Positions 35,910 through 48,429 are shown, counted from the first letter of the stretch. The stretch is DNA of 64,000 nt from Acarospora socialis (GCA_025617375.2 JAMYGW020000007.1:868001-932000), one strand, 5' to 3'. Translations and numbers: made by a program. The notes: generated by a model not told the origin, from the letters alone.

Positions 35910-38900
35910 ATGGCACGTCTCAACCGAGTGGGATTTTTGGCGGTCGCTGTGGTCTTTCATTTGGTGTACATCTACTCCATCTTCGACATCTACTTTGTCA
36001 GCCCAATCGTGAGTGGTATGGGGCCATTTGAAGTGCAGAGGCATAATCAAGAGGCTCCTGCACGGAGATTGGTGCTCTTTGTTGGTGACGGTCTACGTGC
36101 AGACAAGGCATTCCAGTCCTTCCCAGACCCGTCCCCTTCGGAGCCCGGCTCGCCTTCAGCTCTTGAGCCGAAACCTCTTATGCCATTTCTCCGCTCGCGG
36201 GTTTTATCTCATGGCACATTTGGTGTCTCCCACACTCGCGTGCCCACAGAATCCCGGCCTGGACACGTTGCCCTGATCGCAGGCTTGTACGAAGATGTTT
36301 CTGCTGTCACTACCGGATGGAAGCTCAACCCTGTCAATTTCGACAGTGTCTTCAACAGGAGCCGGCATACATGGAGTTGGGGCAGTCCAGATATCTTGCT
36401 GATGTTCAAAGAGGGTGCAGTGGAGGGAAGGGTAGATGCAGATGTTTATGGGGCAGAGGCGGAGGATTTCACTCAGGGTACGCAGCACAGTGGTCAGTTC
36501 AAGCTATAAGGGCTATGGCTAATGAACGTCAGACGCAACGCAGCTGGATGTTTGGGTCTTTGAAAAGGTCAAGGAACTCTTCGCCTTGGCAGCAAAGAAC
36601 TCAACTCTTGACGCCGCACTCCGGGAAGATCGAAACGTCTTTTTCCTTCACCTGCTGGGTCTCGACACCACGGGTCATGCCTACCGACCATATTCGAAAG
36701 AGTATCTGCATAACATAAAGGTTGTAGACGAAGGAGTACAGCAAATTACAGCACTGGTGGACAACTTTTACGCCGATGGTAAGACGGCCTTCGTATTTAC
36801 TGCGGACCACGGCATGAGTGATTGGGGGAGTCACGGTGATGGCCATCCGGATAACACGCGCACTCCTCTTGTTGCTTGGGGTGCTGGCGTTGCTAAGCCA
36901 GTCCTTGTGGAAGGCGCAACAGCACCTGGACATGAAGATGCTTTCTCCAATGACTGGGGACTTGACCATGTGCAAAGACATGATGTTGCGCAGGCAGATA
37001 TTGCTGCTCTAATGGCTTACCTTGCTGGGCTGGAGTTCCCTGTCAACTCCGTTGGGGAGCTCCCTCTTTCGTACCTTTCCGGGAATCTGAAAGAGAAGGC
37101 AGAGGCAGCTTTGGCGAACGCCCGTGGTATTCTGGAAATGTACAGGGTCAAGGAGGAACAGAAGCGGTCCAGGGAGCTAAGATACAAGCCGTACCCTCCT
37201 TTAGGGGACCAATTACATTCCGTGGAGCATCGTGTCTCCGAGGTTGAGAGCTTGATTAGCAACGGAAACTTTGAGGATGCGATGACCAAGAGTGCCGAAC
37301 TTCTTCACCTAGGCCTAGCAGGCTTGCGATATCTACAGACTTACGATTGGCTCTTTCTCCGAGCCGTGGTGACGGCGGGATACCTTGGTTGGATGGCCTT
37401 CGCCCTGACCACAATTATTGATGTACATGTACTCCACAGCAAAACCCAGGCGTCAAGGAGTACTGCGATTGCTTTATTTTTCTCTTCTGTCCTTGTTTTA
37501 CTTTACTCGATACTCTGGGTCCAAGAGTCATCAATCACGTATTATGCATACGCTTTCTTCCCAGTGGTTTTCTGGGAAGAAGTGATCGCGAGGAGGGCGG
37601 CGTTAATGGCTGGAAAAAAAGTCTTGCTGAAGAATGTCCAAACAACTGGTGATTACTTGTCATTAGGGATCAAGGCGTTAGCCTTTGTTGGGTTGCTCGA
37701 GGCTCTTGTACGTGGGGATCGATCCTACTACGCTACTATCGACTAAAACTTACGAAACTGTGCATAGTACTGATGATTCTATTAGGTGCAATCATACTTC
37801 CATCGCGAGGTGTTCACGGTCTGTTTCATTCTGGGAGCCTTCTGGCCTGCTTTATACAGCTCGAGTTTCGTTTCTCAAAATCGATTCCTCGTGGCAACCT
37901 GGGCCACAGCCTGCGTACTTATGAGTACTTTTACGCTTTTGCCTGTTATAAAAATTGAGAATATCAACATGATGTAAGTACTACGATGTACTACAAGCCC
38001 GCAAGCCTGTCTATTGCCGGTTTAGATAACGGTCCCATGCTAACCGCAATTCTGTAGACTTCTGGGAGGTTTGTTAATGTCCGTGGTTGGTCTGCTGTTC
38101 CTCCTATTCGAGGAGTCAATCATCTCTCAGTCAAAGTCCGCCGAGGGGGTATTTACACCTACCGGCCGGACTGGTCTCCCTAGAATAATAACGGGTGTTC
38201 AGGTGAATATGCGTTGAGGATTGGTATGGGATTTATTGGCTGATGAACCCTTTACAGATCGGACTCATCCTGCTGGCAATGGTTGTCACAAGATCAAGCG
38301 TTGCTTCTTTGCAGGCCAGGGAAGGCTTGCCCTTTGGCAACCAGGTAGTTGGGTGGTTTGTCTTTGGTGCAGTACCCCGACTCCTCATTGACTCTGCGAA
38401 GGCTAATCCTAAATTAGTAACCTCCCTAACTGTCCCATTTCTTCATGCATTGCAGCCAATCGATCATTATCTCCACCGGCTAAATGTGATCTTTCTCGCA
38501 TTTTCACCTATCTTCGTCATCCTCACTATCTCGTACGAAGCGCTCTTCTATTTTACTTTTTACATTACCCTCGTCACATGGGTTCGACTTGAGCATAAAA
38601 TCCACGCGTTCGCGACAGCAACCACCACCACCATCGACTCTGAAACGAACGGATCGACAGGGAATTCAAACTCGCTTGACTCCTCCCAAGCCACTGGGAA
38701 GACCCGGTCGGTCTCTCAAGACGGTGACGCCTACCGCGCCTTGACACTTTCCGACGTGCGGATCTCCCTCTTTTTCCTCTTTCTCCTCCAGTCCGCCTTC
38801 TTCAGCACGGGAAACATCGCCTCGATCTCATCCTTTTCACTCGACAGCGTATACCGTCTCATCCCGGTTTTCAATCCGTTCTCGCAAGGCGCCCTCCTTG

Positions 38901-39352
38901 TACTCAAACTGATGATACCGTTCGCCCTCATTAGCGCAAATTTGGGGGTTCTCAACAGGAGACTAGGAGTGGCCCCTAGCGCCCTGTTCATGGTAGTCAT
39001 GGCTATCAGCGATGTCTTGACTCTCAACTTCTTCTTCATGGTCCGAGACGAAGGCAGCTGGTTGGACATCGGAACCAGCATCAGCCACTTCTGCATCGCC
39101 AGTCTACTTAGTGTTTTCGTGGCGGGTCTCGAATTCGTGAGCAAGGTGTTTGTTAGTGGTGTACGTGTCGACCACAGGCGGAACCTTGAAGACCGTCACC
39201 GTGGTACAGTGACATACCCGGATAATGCAGGCAAGATGGCGAATGGAAAAGGGGAAATCACAGCGAAGGCTGGATCGGATACACAATTCTGGAGTAGCTG
39301 GACTATTCCGGATCACGCTAATAATGTACAATTTGCCCAGAGAGATGGTTAA
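35910..39352 (+). CDS. MCD4: GPI ethanolamine phosphate transferase 1
   Basis: ER membrane enzyme adding ethanolamine phosphate to the first mannose of GPI-anchor precursors. Five exons (35910-36477, 36533-37707, 37786-37973, 38058-38202, 38258-39352) give 1056 residues, close to the usual length of about 1000. Residues 1-33 are a signal-anchor helix. The luminal alkaline-phosphatase-like domain has '[15 protein letters not shown]', '[20 protein letters not shown]', '[13 protein letters not shown]', '[19 protein letters not shown]' and '[20 protein letters not shown]', which hold the metal ligands. The C-terminal half (from about residue 480) has more than ten membrane helices. The loop after '[12 protein letters not shown]' is Ser/Thr-rich. 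All splices keep frame and the gene looks intact. Confidence 0.95.
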
Positions 39353-39797
39353 ACTATCATAGCACAGATGAGTTCGAATCAACTGGCGGTGGTGTTCCTG
39401 GGCTGAGATAAGCTCTTAATAACCACCCAGCTTAGTGATCAAGGGGCGAACAAGTAACCAAATGTCACAATTGAGATTGTTCTGTGTCTAACACCTTAAG
39501 TGTCATGATCAGACCCTTGACTATTCCCAAATCCTATCCAGTCGTGTACCTCATGCGGGCTGCCCTCCAGAGTGGAATCCAGGTTCAATTAAGGTTAGCG
39601 GGGAACGGGGCAGTTTCCAAATCCCCACCAACCTTAGAGGAAGCGAAGAGTCGATCAAGGGTCTAACTAAGGTAGTTGATCGCCGCAGAAAGGTTCTGAA
39701 ACACCACCTGACTCTCATATCTGGGGGAAACACTTGTCGTCGCTGATAAAGACAGTATCGCGCTGAATGACAAAACTTCTCTTCTTAAAGAAATAAC
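39353..39797. other. Intergenic, promoter side of the Zn2Cys6 factor
   Basis: This 445-base gap lies between two plus-strand genes. No feature recognised. Confidence 0.5.
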
Positions 39798-42700
39798 ATG
39801 GCGACTGAGGGAGTGGCGATACCTGCAGCGCAGACCAGTACGACAAGCAGTGGCCCGCTTCCCAACACCACAGCTGCGCCAAATTCTCAGACACCAGGTC
39901 ATCCAAGTTTCAGAAGGTATTGCGCTCTCAGATACATAAAGCATGTAGAGAAGGATGCAGCAAACTGACAGCGCCCTGTACTTACCAGGCAACGTGCATC
40001 CAGAGCTTGTGAGGTACGTCGCAAAGCTTCTAGATCGATAACTATCTCGTCGTTCAGCCTCGGTACCTCGGTTTGGCTAATCAACATCCATGATCAATAG
40101 ACATGCCATGCACGAAAGGTCCGATTCTAATCTATCGACACACCGTCACGATGATGGCGTGGAGTTTTGAGCTGAGAGATCCGACAGGTACGATGCGACG
40201 CCGCGAGCCTGGGCGTGCCATGTACAAACTGCGTGGCCTTCTCCATCGAGTGCAGAATCCCGGCGCCGAAGCGGAAGAAAATACAAGGACGATCCAAGGA
40301 CTCTGATAGGTAAGACGAAGTTGGTCTTCTAAGATTGTACGCATGTCATCGTGCTGACACTCTGTGATACCGTAGCGACCGAGGCGAAACCATTCCAGAG
40401 CATTCGCCGGCTCTGGAATCACCAGGAGGGTATGGTTCGCGAAGCACTCAGGTCTACAACTCTCAAGACGGAACCCCTAATCCGACCCTGTCAGAGGCGC
40501 AAGCAGCGCAACAAGCTACGAACAACACTACTTACGCTCAGTTCATGAAACCGAAGTTTGCAAGAGCGCCCATCAAGGAAGCTGGAAGAGTGGCATATTT
40601 GGGGGAGTCTTCAAATTTGTCCTTGCTCGTACATGATCGCCATGGGACAACAGATGTGGTACACTATCCGCTGCCGGAGAACGTCCGAGGTTCTCGAGCT
40701 CGATTAACGGAACTTGACAATGTCGAGATTGACATACTACATCAAAGGGGCGCGTTCCTGCTTCCCCCACGAGCTTTGTGCGATGAGCTAGTTGAGTCAT
40801 ACTTCAAGTGGGTGGCGCCGGTGGTGCCAGTCATCAGTCGAAGCCGGTTTATGCGGCGATATCGCGACACTAAGAACCCCCCCTCATTACTCCTTCTACA
40901 AGCAGTCCTTCTTGCTGGCTCGAGAGTATGCACAAACCCTCAGCTGATGGATGCGAATGGATCAACCACCCCTGCCGCAATGACCTTCTACAAGCGAGCT
41001 AAAGCCCTGTACGATGCGAATTATGAAGACGATAGAGTCACAATCGTCCAAGCGCTTGTTCTTATGGGGTGGTATTGGGAAGGCCCAGAGGGTGAGAGAC
41101 ACGCTCTAGGCTCACTAACGTCCTCTCTCTCTGATATTAGTTCAGATGTGACGAAGAATGTCTTTTATTGGAGCCGAGTTGCTACCATTGTTGCGCAGGG
41201 CTCAGGCATGCACCGAAGGTTAGAGAGTTGTAAGATGTATCTTGAAAAGTACCTTATACTGACATTCTTCGAAGTGTTGAAGGTTCACAACTGAGCAGAG
41301 CAGATAAGCGGTTGTGGAAGCGGATCTGGTGGACGCTCTTTACAAGAGATCGATCAGTAGCTGTCGCTCTCGGAAGACCAGTGCATATCAACACTGATGA
41401 CTCGGACGTGGAAATGGTGTCTGAAGATGACTTCATTGAGGATGAAACAGACTTCCCTGCGGAATACCCTTCGGACCACACTCACATACAGTTCTTCCTA
41501 CAGTACGTCAAACTGTGCGAGATCATGGGCCTTGTACTGTCCCAGCAGTACTCCGTTGCTTCGAAAGCACGACGGACGAACGCGATCGATCTCACTCACA
41601 GCGATATGGCCTTGGCGGATTGGTTGCAGAATTGTCCTAGAGAAGTCTACTGGGAACGGCCTAGGCATCACTTCTGGTCCGCGCTGTTACACGCAAACTA
41701 CTAGTAAGTGAAGTGTTCACAGCGCTTGTACCCGGGCTAAAGTAGGGCAGCACTACACTATGTCTGCTTCACCGAGCACATATGCCTCCTGCAACTTCAC
41801 AAAACAACGCCTCCCGTAACGGTTATCCTGACGATGCAGCTTACCCCTCGAGAAACATTGCTTTCCAGGCTGCTGGTATGATTACCTCGATTATCGAGAA
41901 CCTGCAGGCACACGATGAGCTCCGCTATACGCCAGCATTCATGTAAGCCGCTGATCATCTGTTTGAAAGACGGGAAACTGAACTTCACCTCTAGCGTTTA
42001 CAGTCTGTTTTCGGCACTCATCATGCATGTCTACCAAATGCGGTCATCCGTCCCCTCAATCGTCGCTGCCACTCAAGAGAGGTTGCGCGTTTGTATGGAT
42101 GCGCTGAAAGAAGTGTCTAAAGTATGGCTGGTTGCAAAGATGGTCCACACGCTGTTTGAATCGATCCTTGGCAACAAAGTACTCGAAGAAAGGCTTCAAA
42201 AAGCTGCAGGGAAACGACACAGCAAAACGAAGCATAACACTACCGCTTCTCACAAAAGAGACGATCCTCAGAAGCGGAAGTATGATGATATGGAGCTTGG
42301 CTTCACCAATGGCCCCCCTGCTCCGCAACTGTCGTACGAGAGATCACGACCACAAACACCGGCAGTCACACCTTCCAGAGAGTTCGCTCATCCAGCGCCA
42401 ATGCCATCAATGGGCGCACCTTCAATCTCATCTCCTCATCTCCGTCATTCAAACGATGCTTTCATGGGCGGTGGGAGCTCCCGAGGCAATACTCGCCCTC
42501 CTACCCCTTTCAATCCTTCCTACTCTATTCCCGCAACCCCACCCGACCTTTTCCTCGTCACCCGCAGCTCCCCGCCGATCTCTCAATCCCTCTGGGAGAA
42601 CTTTCAACCAGACCAGCTCTTTCCCGACGGTACCAACATGTCGCTGCCACACTTCTCACCGCCCGGCCCACACATCGACCCCCAACTCCACATGCCACAC

Positions 42701-43071
42701 CTCCATACGCCCAATCTACCACAGCAAAACCAACCACCAATGTCTGGGCAGCAACAGCTGCCTCAGCGGACAATGCGCGGCTCGCAAGACAACAGCGTGT
42801 CGAACTTGCAGAATATGCAGCTGCAAGGCTTGCCGACGCAGCCCGTGTGGCCGAACCAGTATGGCGACGACCAGAGCCCGGACGATAGCTGGAGTAACAG
42901 CTCGCGGAGTCAGGGGCCTATCGTGCCTACCACGCTGAACGTAGAAGATTGGTGAGTTTATATTCAAACCTATGTGCTGTTGTCGAGACTATCTCTGACA
43001 ATTCTTCTGCCAGGTTTCAATTCTTTGGGATCAATGGCCTTGGCGGCATGAACTCGGAGACACTTGTTTGA
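39798..43071 (+). CDS. Zn2Cys6 transcription factor, CTF1-beta/FarB-like
   Basis: Nuclear regulator similar to the cutinase transcription factor / fatty-acid utilisation group. Ten exons: 39798-39916, 39989-40013, 40101-40118, 40188-40309, 40376-41091, 41146-41218, 41275-41703, 41751-41942, 41995-42951, 43014-43071; 902 residues. The zinc cluster (residues 47-76) is CETCHARKVRC-x8-CTNC-x6-C, spacing C-x2-C-x6-C-x8-C-x2-C-x6-C, followed by PAPKRKK. It is cut by two introns, with an 18-base exon 3 coding for TCHARK and a nonstandard GTCCGA donor. The fungal transcription factor domain covers about 170-560 ('RGAFLLPPRALCDELVESYF', 'LWKRIWWTLFTRDRSVAVAL'). A Pro/Gln/Ser-rich region leads to the end WFQFFGINGLGGMN. 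Regulation of lipid or cutin use is inferred from the family. Confidence 0.88.
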
Positions 43072-44167
43072 TATATCGTTTGGCTGGGTGGTGTAAGTGC
43101 ATTCTTAGCGGGCTCTTGGTTAGTCATTGTGGAGGGAAAGGGGAGCTGTTGTGATTTCACCACGACTTGCGAGAAGGGGCTCGTTCTGGGTTGTATGTTG
43201 TACGGAGTAGAAGGGGTTCCTACTGATCCTGACTTACAAGGTTTAGGCGAACAAGGTTACATGTCTATAGATTGCTCTTTGAAGAACACGAACTCATCAA
43301 ATTCACTTTTCCGCAGCAAGCTCTACCTACATGGAGTTGGAGAAAGTGGCCCTCTGTCCTATACCGAAGTTCTAAAGATTGCTACCTCTAAAACAATTCA
43401 TTAGCAGCCCAACGTCTTGGAAAGGGCGGCCGGTACATGTTCAACCGGGAATCCCAATCCAATCTTATCGACTAATCGGCTGGCAAGATGAGTGATCCGT
43501 GATGGGGGTCCTTGGAAGGCATTGGGGCACAGCTGACTGATAAAGGTAAATAAATGTAGGGTAGTGTAACGAGCCACTATATGGCAGTATGGGGCGGAGC
43601 ATTACTAATAAGTAGATCATTTATCATTCTCTGATGAGGCTTTAAAATTTGTTCTAATGTATTTTCTTATTTTGATAAATATAAATTACTTACTAAAAAA
43701 TCTTTATCTTATGGATCTGTAGACACCTTTCGCCCATGATTGCTGACTGCTGGTGGTTCCACTTTTTGGGATTATTTCGCCCGTGCCTGAAGAATTCCCT
43801 GCCTGGAAGATCCCGTGTTTGAAGGATCACCGTAGGTTGAATTTAGCAAGGTTTGCGGACCGGAAGCCTAGGGATCTGGGGTATGGAGGATAAGCGGCTG
43901 TTTGTTATCAACCCTTGACTTACAACTCAGGGGCTCATCGCTGCGAGGTACTGTTCGAAAGATATATTTATTACTGTTCGAAGCTCACAAGCTAATATTA
44001 CTCTATGATACAAGCGAGTGTTGTAGGCAGTCTTTATTACTTTATACTGCGTACTCTGTGTTGGTGCTTCATTCGTCCAGCTTCTATACCAGAACAATTG
44101 GGTGGCCTCTGCTTCCATAAGACCCGCTCGAAAACAACTTTGGTATTTTCTGATGTTGTATACTCCA
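43072..44167. other. Intergenic with an AT-rich islet
   Basis: This 1.1-kb gap has no recognised gene. It includes a markedly AT-rich stretch at about 43617-43722 that stands out from the surrounding GC-balanced DNA. Confidence 0.5.
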
Positions 44168-45860
44168 ATGGACGAGAGCTCTTACACAGCGACATTACTA
44201 CTTCTTGTGGGATTCGTTGCAGTGTGCTATCTATTTGACTACTTCTATGCCCCCAAGAACGCCCCGAATGAGCCTCCTGTACTCTCACACCCAATCCCTT
44301 ATGTTGGTCACATCATTGGACTCTTTCGCCATGGCCTCGCATATCTCGAGGTGACGAGGTATCCTTCTCCTCCAGGGTCATCCTTTGCGATTCGGAGCTG
44401 ATAAAGCACTGCAGCGCGAGGTCGAAAGCCCCAATACACACCCTGCACGTCCTCACCGGCAAGATGTATGTAGTCACATCGCCGGAGCTGATCAATGCAA
44501 TATCGCGCAACTCGGCTTCCATAGCCTTCAATCCCTTTATTGCTCGACTAGCCCAACGTCTTACTGGCGCCGACGAGGCGACAATGGCGATCGTGAGTGA
44601 CAGTTTAAATGGCGAGAATGGTCGCTTGGGCTTTGTTCAGCAAACTCATGATGACACTATTACGGCCATGGCGCCCGGGAAGAGCCTGGATCATATGAAT
44701 AGGACGATGCTGCAGCAAGCTACGGAGCACTTGCAAGCCCTAGAGCAAGACGCAGATGGGGCGATCCTCAATCTCTATGCATGGGCAAAGCATGTCCTCA
44801 CTGTCTGTAGCACCAGCGCGGTATATGGGCCGACAAACCCTATTACTGTTGAACCGGAACTTGAGGAAGTCTTCTGGTACGTTCCCGTCTCTTGAGGTAT
44901 TCGGCCTAGAAGGCTACGTTCCTCCTTTCACAAGTATGCACTGATGTACAGAGTAGGGATTTCGAGCGTGATGTTGACCTCCTGCTGCTGAACGTTTTTC
45001 CTAGTGTTATTGCTCGAAAAGGGTACAAAGCACGCGAGAGGCTCGTCAATGCGTTCAAGCACTACTTTGACAACAACCCTCGAGGGCGAAGCTCTGGCCT
45101 AACCAATGCCCGGTACAACGCCCATATCAAACATGGCGTGACAAGCGTTAACATGGGACGCCTGGAGGTGGCCACACTCATTGGCATCCTCGTGAACACG
45201 GTACCTTCGCTGTTTTACATGCTCGTACACATCTACTCCGACGAAGATCTGCTCCGCGAGCTCAGAAATGAGCTTGAAGCGTGTCTCTCCACCGAGCCCA
45301 ACAAAACAACGTCTCAGCCTACGCACTACCTAAACGTCTATGGCGTGAAGGAGAACTGCCCTCTCTTCTACTCCACCTTCCACGAGGTCCTCCGCGTGCA
45401 CTCCCTCGGCGCCACCTCTCGCCTCGTCCTCAAAGACACGACTCTCAACAACACATACCTCCTCAAAGCAGGCTCCATCGTGCAGATGCCCGCCTCAGTC
45501 ATCCACTCCGATCCCAACTCCTGGGGCGCCACAGCCAAATCCTTTGATCCCCGCCGCTTCCTCAAGCAGGATGCCTCCAGCAAAGAATCCAAACGCAGCC
45601 CGGCGGCCGCGTTCCGGCCCTGGGGAGGTGGCAGCACGCTGTGTCCCGGCCGTCACTTCGCCTCGACGGAAATCATGTTGCTGGCCGCCATGCTGGTTCT
45701 AAGGTTTGACATGACGCCGCTTGAAGGGCAGTGGGTTGTTCCGCCACCGCACCATGTCAGTATGGCTACGGCTGTGTTTCCGCCGAAGAGGGATATTGCG
45801 GTGGTGGTAACGAGACGACGGGAGATGGGAGACGGGGCATGGGAATTTGCTATCAGTTAG
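44168..45860 (+). CDS. Cytochrome P450 monooxygenase
   Basis: Microsomal haem-thiolate oxygenase of unknown substrate. Exons 44168-44350, 44398-44876 and 44957-45860 give 521 residues. An N-terminal anchor helix (TATLLLLVGFVAVCYLFDYF) is followed by 'PPVLSHPIPYVGHI'. The K-helix ExxR is EVLR in 'STFHEVLRVHSLGATSR', and the haem loop is FRPWGGGSTLCPGRHFA with Cys450. The I-helix reads 'ATLIGILVNTVPSLFYML': it lacks the usual AGxDTT and has N-T-x-P, as in the CYP7/CYP8-like group. That group includes isomerases and hydroxylases, so the chemistry is open. The first intron is only 47 bases; it is inferred because it alone restores the frame from YLE to LIKHC. The gene has no biosynthetic neighbours. 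Confidence 0.85.
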
Positions 45861-46620
45861 CGGAATTCCATCAGCGATTACCAATCCGCAATCGGCAAGT
45901 GTATCACAGCTATCAGCTTCGCGAGAGCTCCAAGGGTTCCTTCGTCGATGTGAATGCGAGGACCAAAACGAACCAAGGGAGCACTTTTCATTGGCTAATA
46001 GCTACCTACAAGAGACGCAAGGTACCCTCAGTTAAAGTTGGGAGCCTGCCACTTCATGTTCGAGGCATGTGATGGCGTTTTATCAAACCATCTCAGCTTC
46101 AGTAGAGCGGGAGTACTATAGTAACGAGGGATCAATAACAGGTTGAGTTACTATGTACGGAGTCTTATTCGATAGATTCACAATAATAAAGTCAGAGAAC
46201 TGTGGCGGAATAACTTGAACAAACTTCCGCGTCAGCTAACATCAGATTTGGGCCTCCTTCGAATTGAATGGCCTTCCAACTAGGGGTTCACCCCTACCGG
46301 AATTGCTGGCAGCAGCATAAAGTAGTAACCCCACTCTGAAGCTCTCATACCTAGGATATACCTGGTTGAATGACTCGGTGATATCGTCTATACAAGGCGT
46401 ACGGTAGGAGTGATGGCTTGATGGCTTCGCTTCCTCCCGTTGATGAATACGTACTCTTCAGCACCTGATTGGGCCAAAACAAAGCTCAGAGATCCCAGTG
46501 TATTGGATCGTAAGATGCTCGACAAACGTACAAATCCTCTTATCAATCAAAGGAACGAACTTGAAGGAACACTATATACATGCCATCAATACCTCTTCGG
46601 CCCCGTCGGCTGCTCTGGCC
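45861..46620. other. Intergenic, promoter side of the LysM gene
   Basis: This 760-base gap has no recognised gene. An open frame extends 41 codons upstream of the chosen LysM start, but it has no conserved character. Confidence 0.5.
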
Positions 46621-48429
46621 ATGAACACAGATTCCTCGGCCCGCGACTCATCCACTTTCTCCAGCAGTAATGCTTCTCCTTCCACCATACGGCCACGGAA
46701 CAGGAGACTCATCTCAATTGACGATGACTCTTCGAACCACAGTCGTAACAACGGCAACGGCAGCTCTGGCACCTTACTTGAGACCAGCTTTCAGTCACGG
46801 CATCCCTCGCGAGCCGTTTCGCCCATCCCGAGTAAACACCCTTCGCGCTCTGTCTCGCTGAACAACAGCCCGCAGAGGTCGTCGGTGCGCGGCGGACGGC
46901 CTCTCGGAGCGTTCGGCTCTGGGGTTGATCAAGCTACACCTACCACGTTCGCGACCGGCCTCTGGGAGACATCATGGACGTCGCTGCAGAGCATCGCATC
47001 GAATTTGCTGGGCAATGACACGACAAAAGGCATGAGGGACCGGCAGCGGGGAACTATGAAACCATCGAGGCGGTCACAGGCATTCTACACTACGCACCGG
47101 CGTGCTGTCAGCAGCGCACCGCCTACGCAATGGGGTCCGGCGGCAGCGGGTGATGGGCAGATCGGCATCGGGACGCAGGAGGAGCGGCAGGCGTTTGTGA
47201 AGGCGAAGAAGAGAGAGACGCTGCTGGAGGCGAACGGTCATGCGTTTCCGGATTCCAATGGTCGGTTCAAGCGCAGGGTGTCTGACGATCGGGGGTCGAT
47301 GTCGGCGCCGCCGACGGAGCACGAGGACAGGGATGCTCTGGTCTATATACATCATGTTCAGCCGGACGATACTCTCGCGGGCGTGATGATCAAGTATAAC
47401 TGCCAGCCGGCCGTTTTCAGAAAGGCCAATCGACTATGGCCTAACGACAGCATTCAAGTTCGAAAGACGGTCGTCCTACCCGTCGAAGCTTGTGGGGTCA
47501 AGGGTCGGAAGATCCCCGGGCCTGAAGAACAGAACGATCCATTTTCAGCACACACTATGAAGACCGCCTTGTCGAACGGGGCCAACGTCGACGGCCCCTG
47601 GGGCGACCCCGACGCATCAGCATCACCCCCTCCGCAACCATCTACCGCCGCCAGCCTCACCACCTCGCCCTCCCTCTCCACCACGCACCACGACGACCCA
47701 CCCTGGAAACACGACTCCTGGGTCCTGATCGACCCCTACCCCGCCGCCATCGAAATCGCCCGCCTCCCACGCCGCACCCTCGGCTTCTTCCCGCCGAGCC
47801 GGCGAAAATCCCGCTCGAACTCCTTCTCCGACCTCGACAGCAGCACGCCCCCCGCCTCCCTCGACCTCCCGCGCCCGCACCCGTCACTCACGTCCCCCAC
47901 GCGCCACGACCGCCGCCGCCGCCGGAACTCGCGCTCCTCGTCCGGCTCCTACTTCGCGCACCCCCACCACCTGCACGGCCCCGGCGGCGTCGGCACGCTC
48001 GAACGCAACGCCAGCCCCGGCCCGGCCCAGGACGGCCTGAACAAGCTGTTCGCGGCCCACCTGCCCAACGTCGCGCCGCGCTCGTCGTTCGAGTCCACGA
48101 CCTCGACCTCGTCGACCGCCGCGGCGGGCATCGACAATGTGGGCGGCGCCATCGAGGGCTGGGTGCGGAAGTTGGCCACCAGAGCCGCGACCATCGTCGA
48201 GCCGCTGCCTGGAGCGAAGAGTGCGGCGGTGGGCGATCTGATCGAGTTGAGCGATGCGTTTGATCTGGGGGATGATGAGGGTGGTGGTGGTGGTGAACAA
48301 CACGCGACCGCAGGCGTCGGCAGCGGCAGCGCGAGAGACGAGCGGAGTCAGGAACGGTCCCTGAGAGAGCGATTGCCGCTTCGAGGTCGGCTCATTCCGG
48401 AGGTGGGGATACGGAAGAAAGGGGATTGA
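46621..48429 (+). CDS. Intracellular LysM-domain protein
   Basis: A single exon gives 602 residues. There is one LysM module at about residues 239-288 (VYIHHVQPDDTLAGVMIKYN ... FRKANRLWPNDSIQVRKTVV). There is no signal peptide, and long Ser/Pro/Arg-rich regions flank the module, so this is not a secreted chitin-binding effector. Similar LysM proteins with long disordered flanks are conserved in ascomycetes; their ligand is not known to me. Further conserved patches are 'ATGLWETSWTSLQSIASNLLG' (first 20 residues) and 'WKHDSWVLIDPYPAAIEIAR', then 'GGAIEGWVRKLATRAATIVE' near the C-terminus. The strong GC-rich third-position bias supports real coding. Start chosen at the Met before a typical Ser/Thr-rich N-terminus; an upstream Met at 46498 is possible. 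Confidence 0.82.
   Translation: MNTDSSARDSSTFSSSNASPSTIRPRNRRLISIDDDSSNHSRNNGNGSSGTLLETSFQSRHPSRAVSPIPSKHPSRSVSLNNSPQRSSVRGGRPLGAFGSGVDQATPTTFATGLWETSWTSLQSIASNLLGNDTTKGMRDRQRGTMKPSRRSQAFYTTHRRAVSSAPPTQWGPAAAGDGQIGIGTQEERQAFVKAKKRETLLEANGHAFPDSNGRFKRRVSDDRGSMSAPPTEHEDRDALVYIHHVQPDDTLAGVMIKYNCQPAVFRKANRLWPNDSIQVRKTVVLPVEACGVKGRKIPGPEEQNDPFSAHTMKTALSNGANVDGPWGDPDASASPPPQPSTAASLTTSPSLSTTHHDDPPWKHDSWVLIDPYPAAIEIARLPRRTLGFFPPSRRKSRSNSFSDLDSSTPPASLDLPRPHPSLTSPTRHDRRRRRNSRSSSGSYFAHPHHLHGPGGVGTLERNASPGPAQDGLNKLFAAHLPNVAPRSSFESTTSTSSTAAAGIDNVGGAIEGWVRKLATRAATIVEPLPGAKSAAVGDLIELSDAFDLGDDEGGGGGEQHATAGVGSGSARDERSQERSLRERLPLRGRLIPEVGIRKKGD

Noticed and set aside
39798-45860. Possible regulator-plus-P450 biosynthetic cluster
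   Set aside because: There is no backbone synthase, transporter or tailoring enzyme nearby; neighbours are housekeeping genes, so co-location appears incidental.
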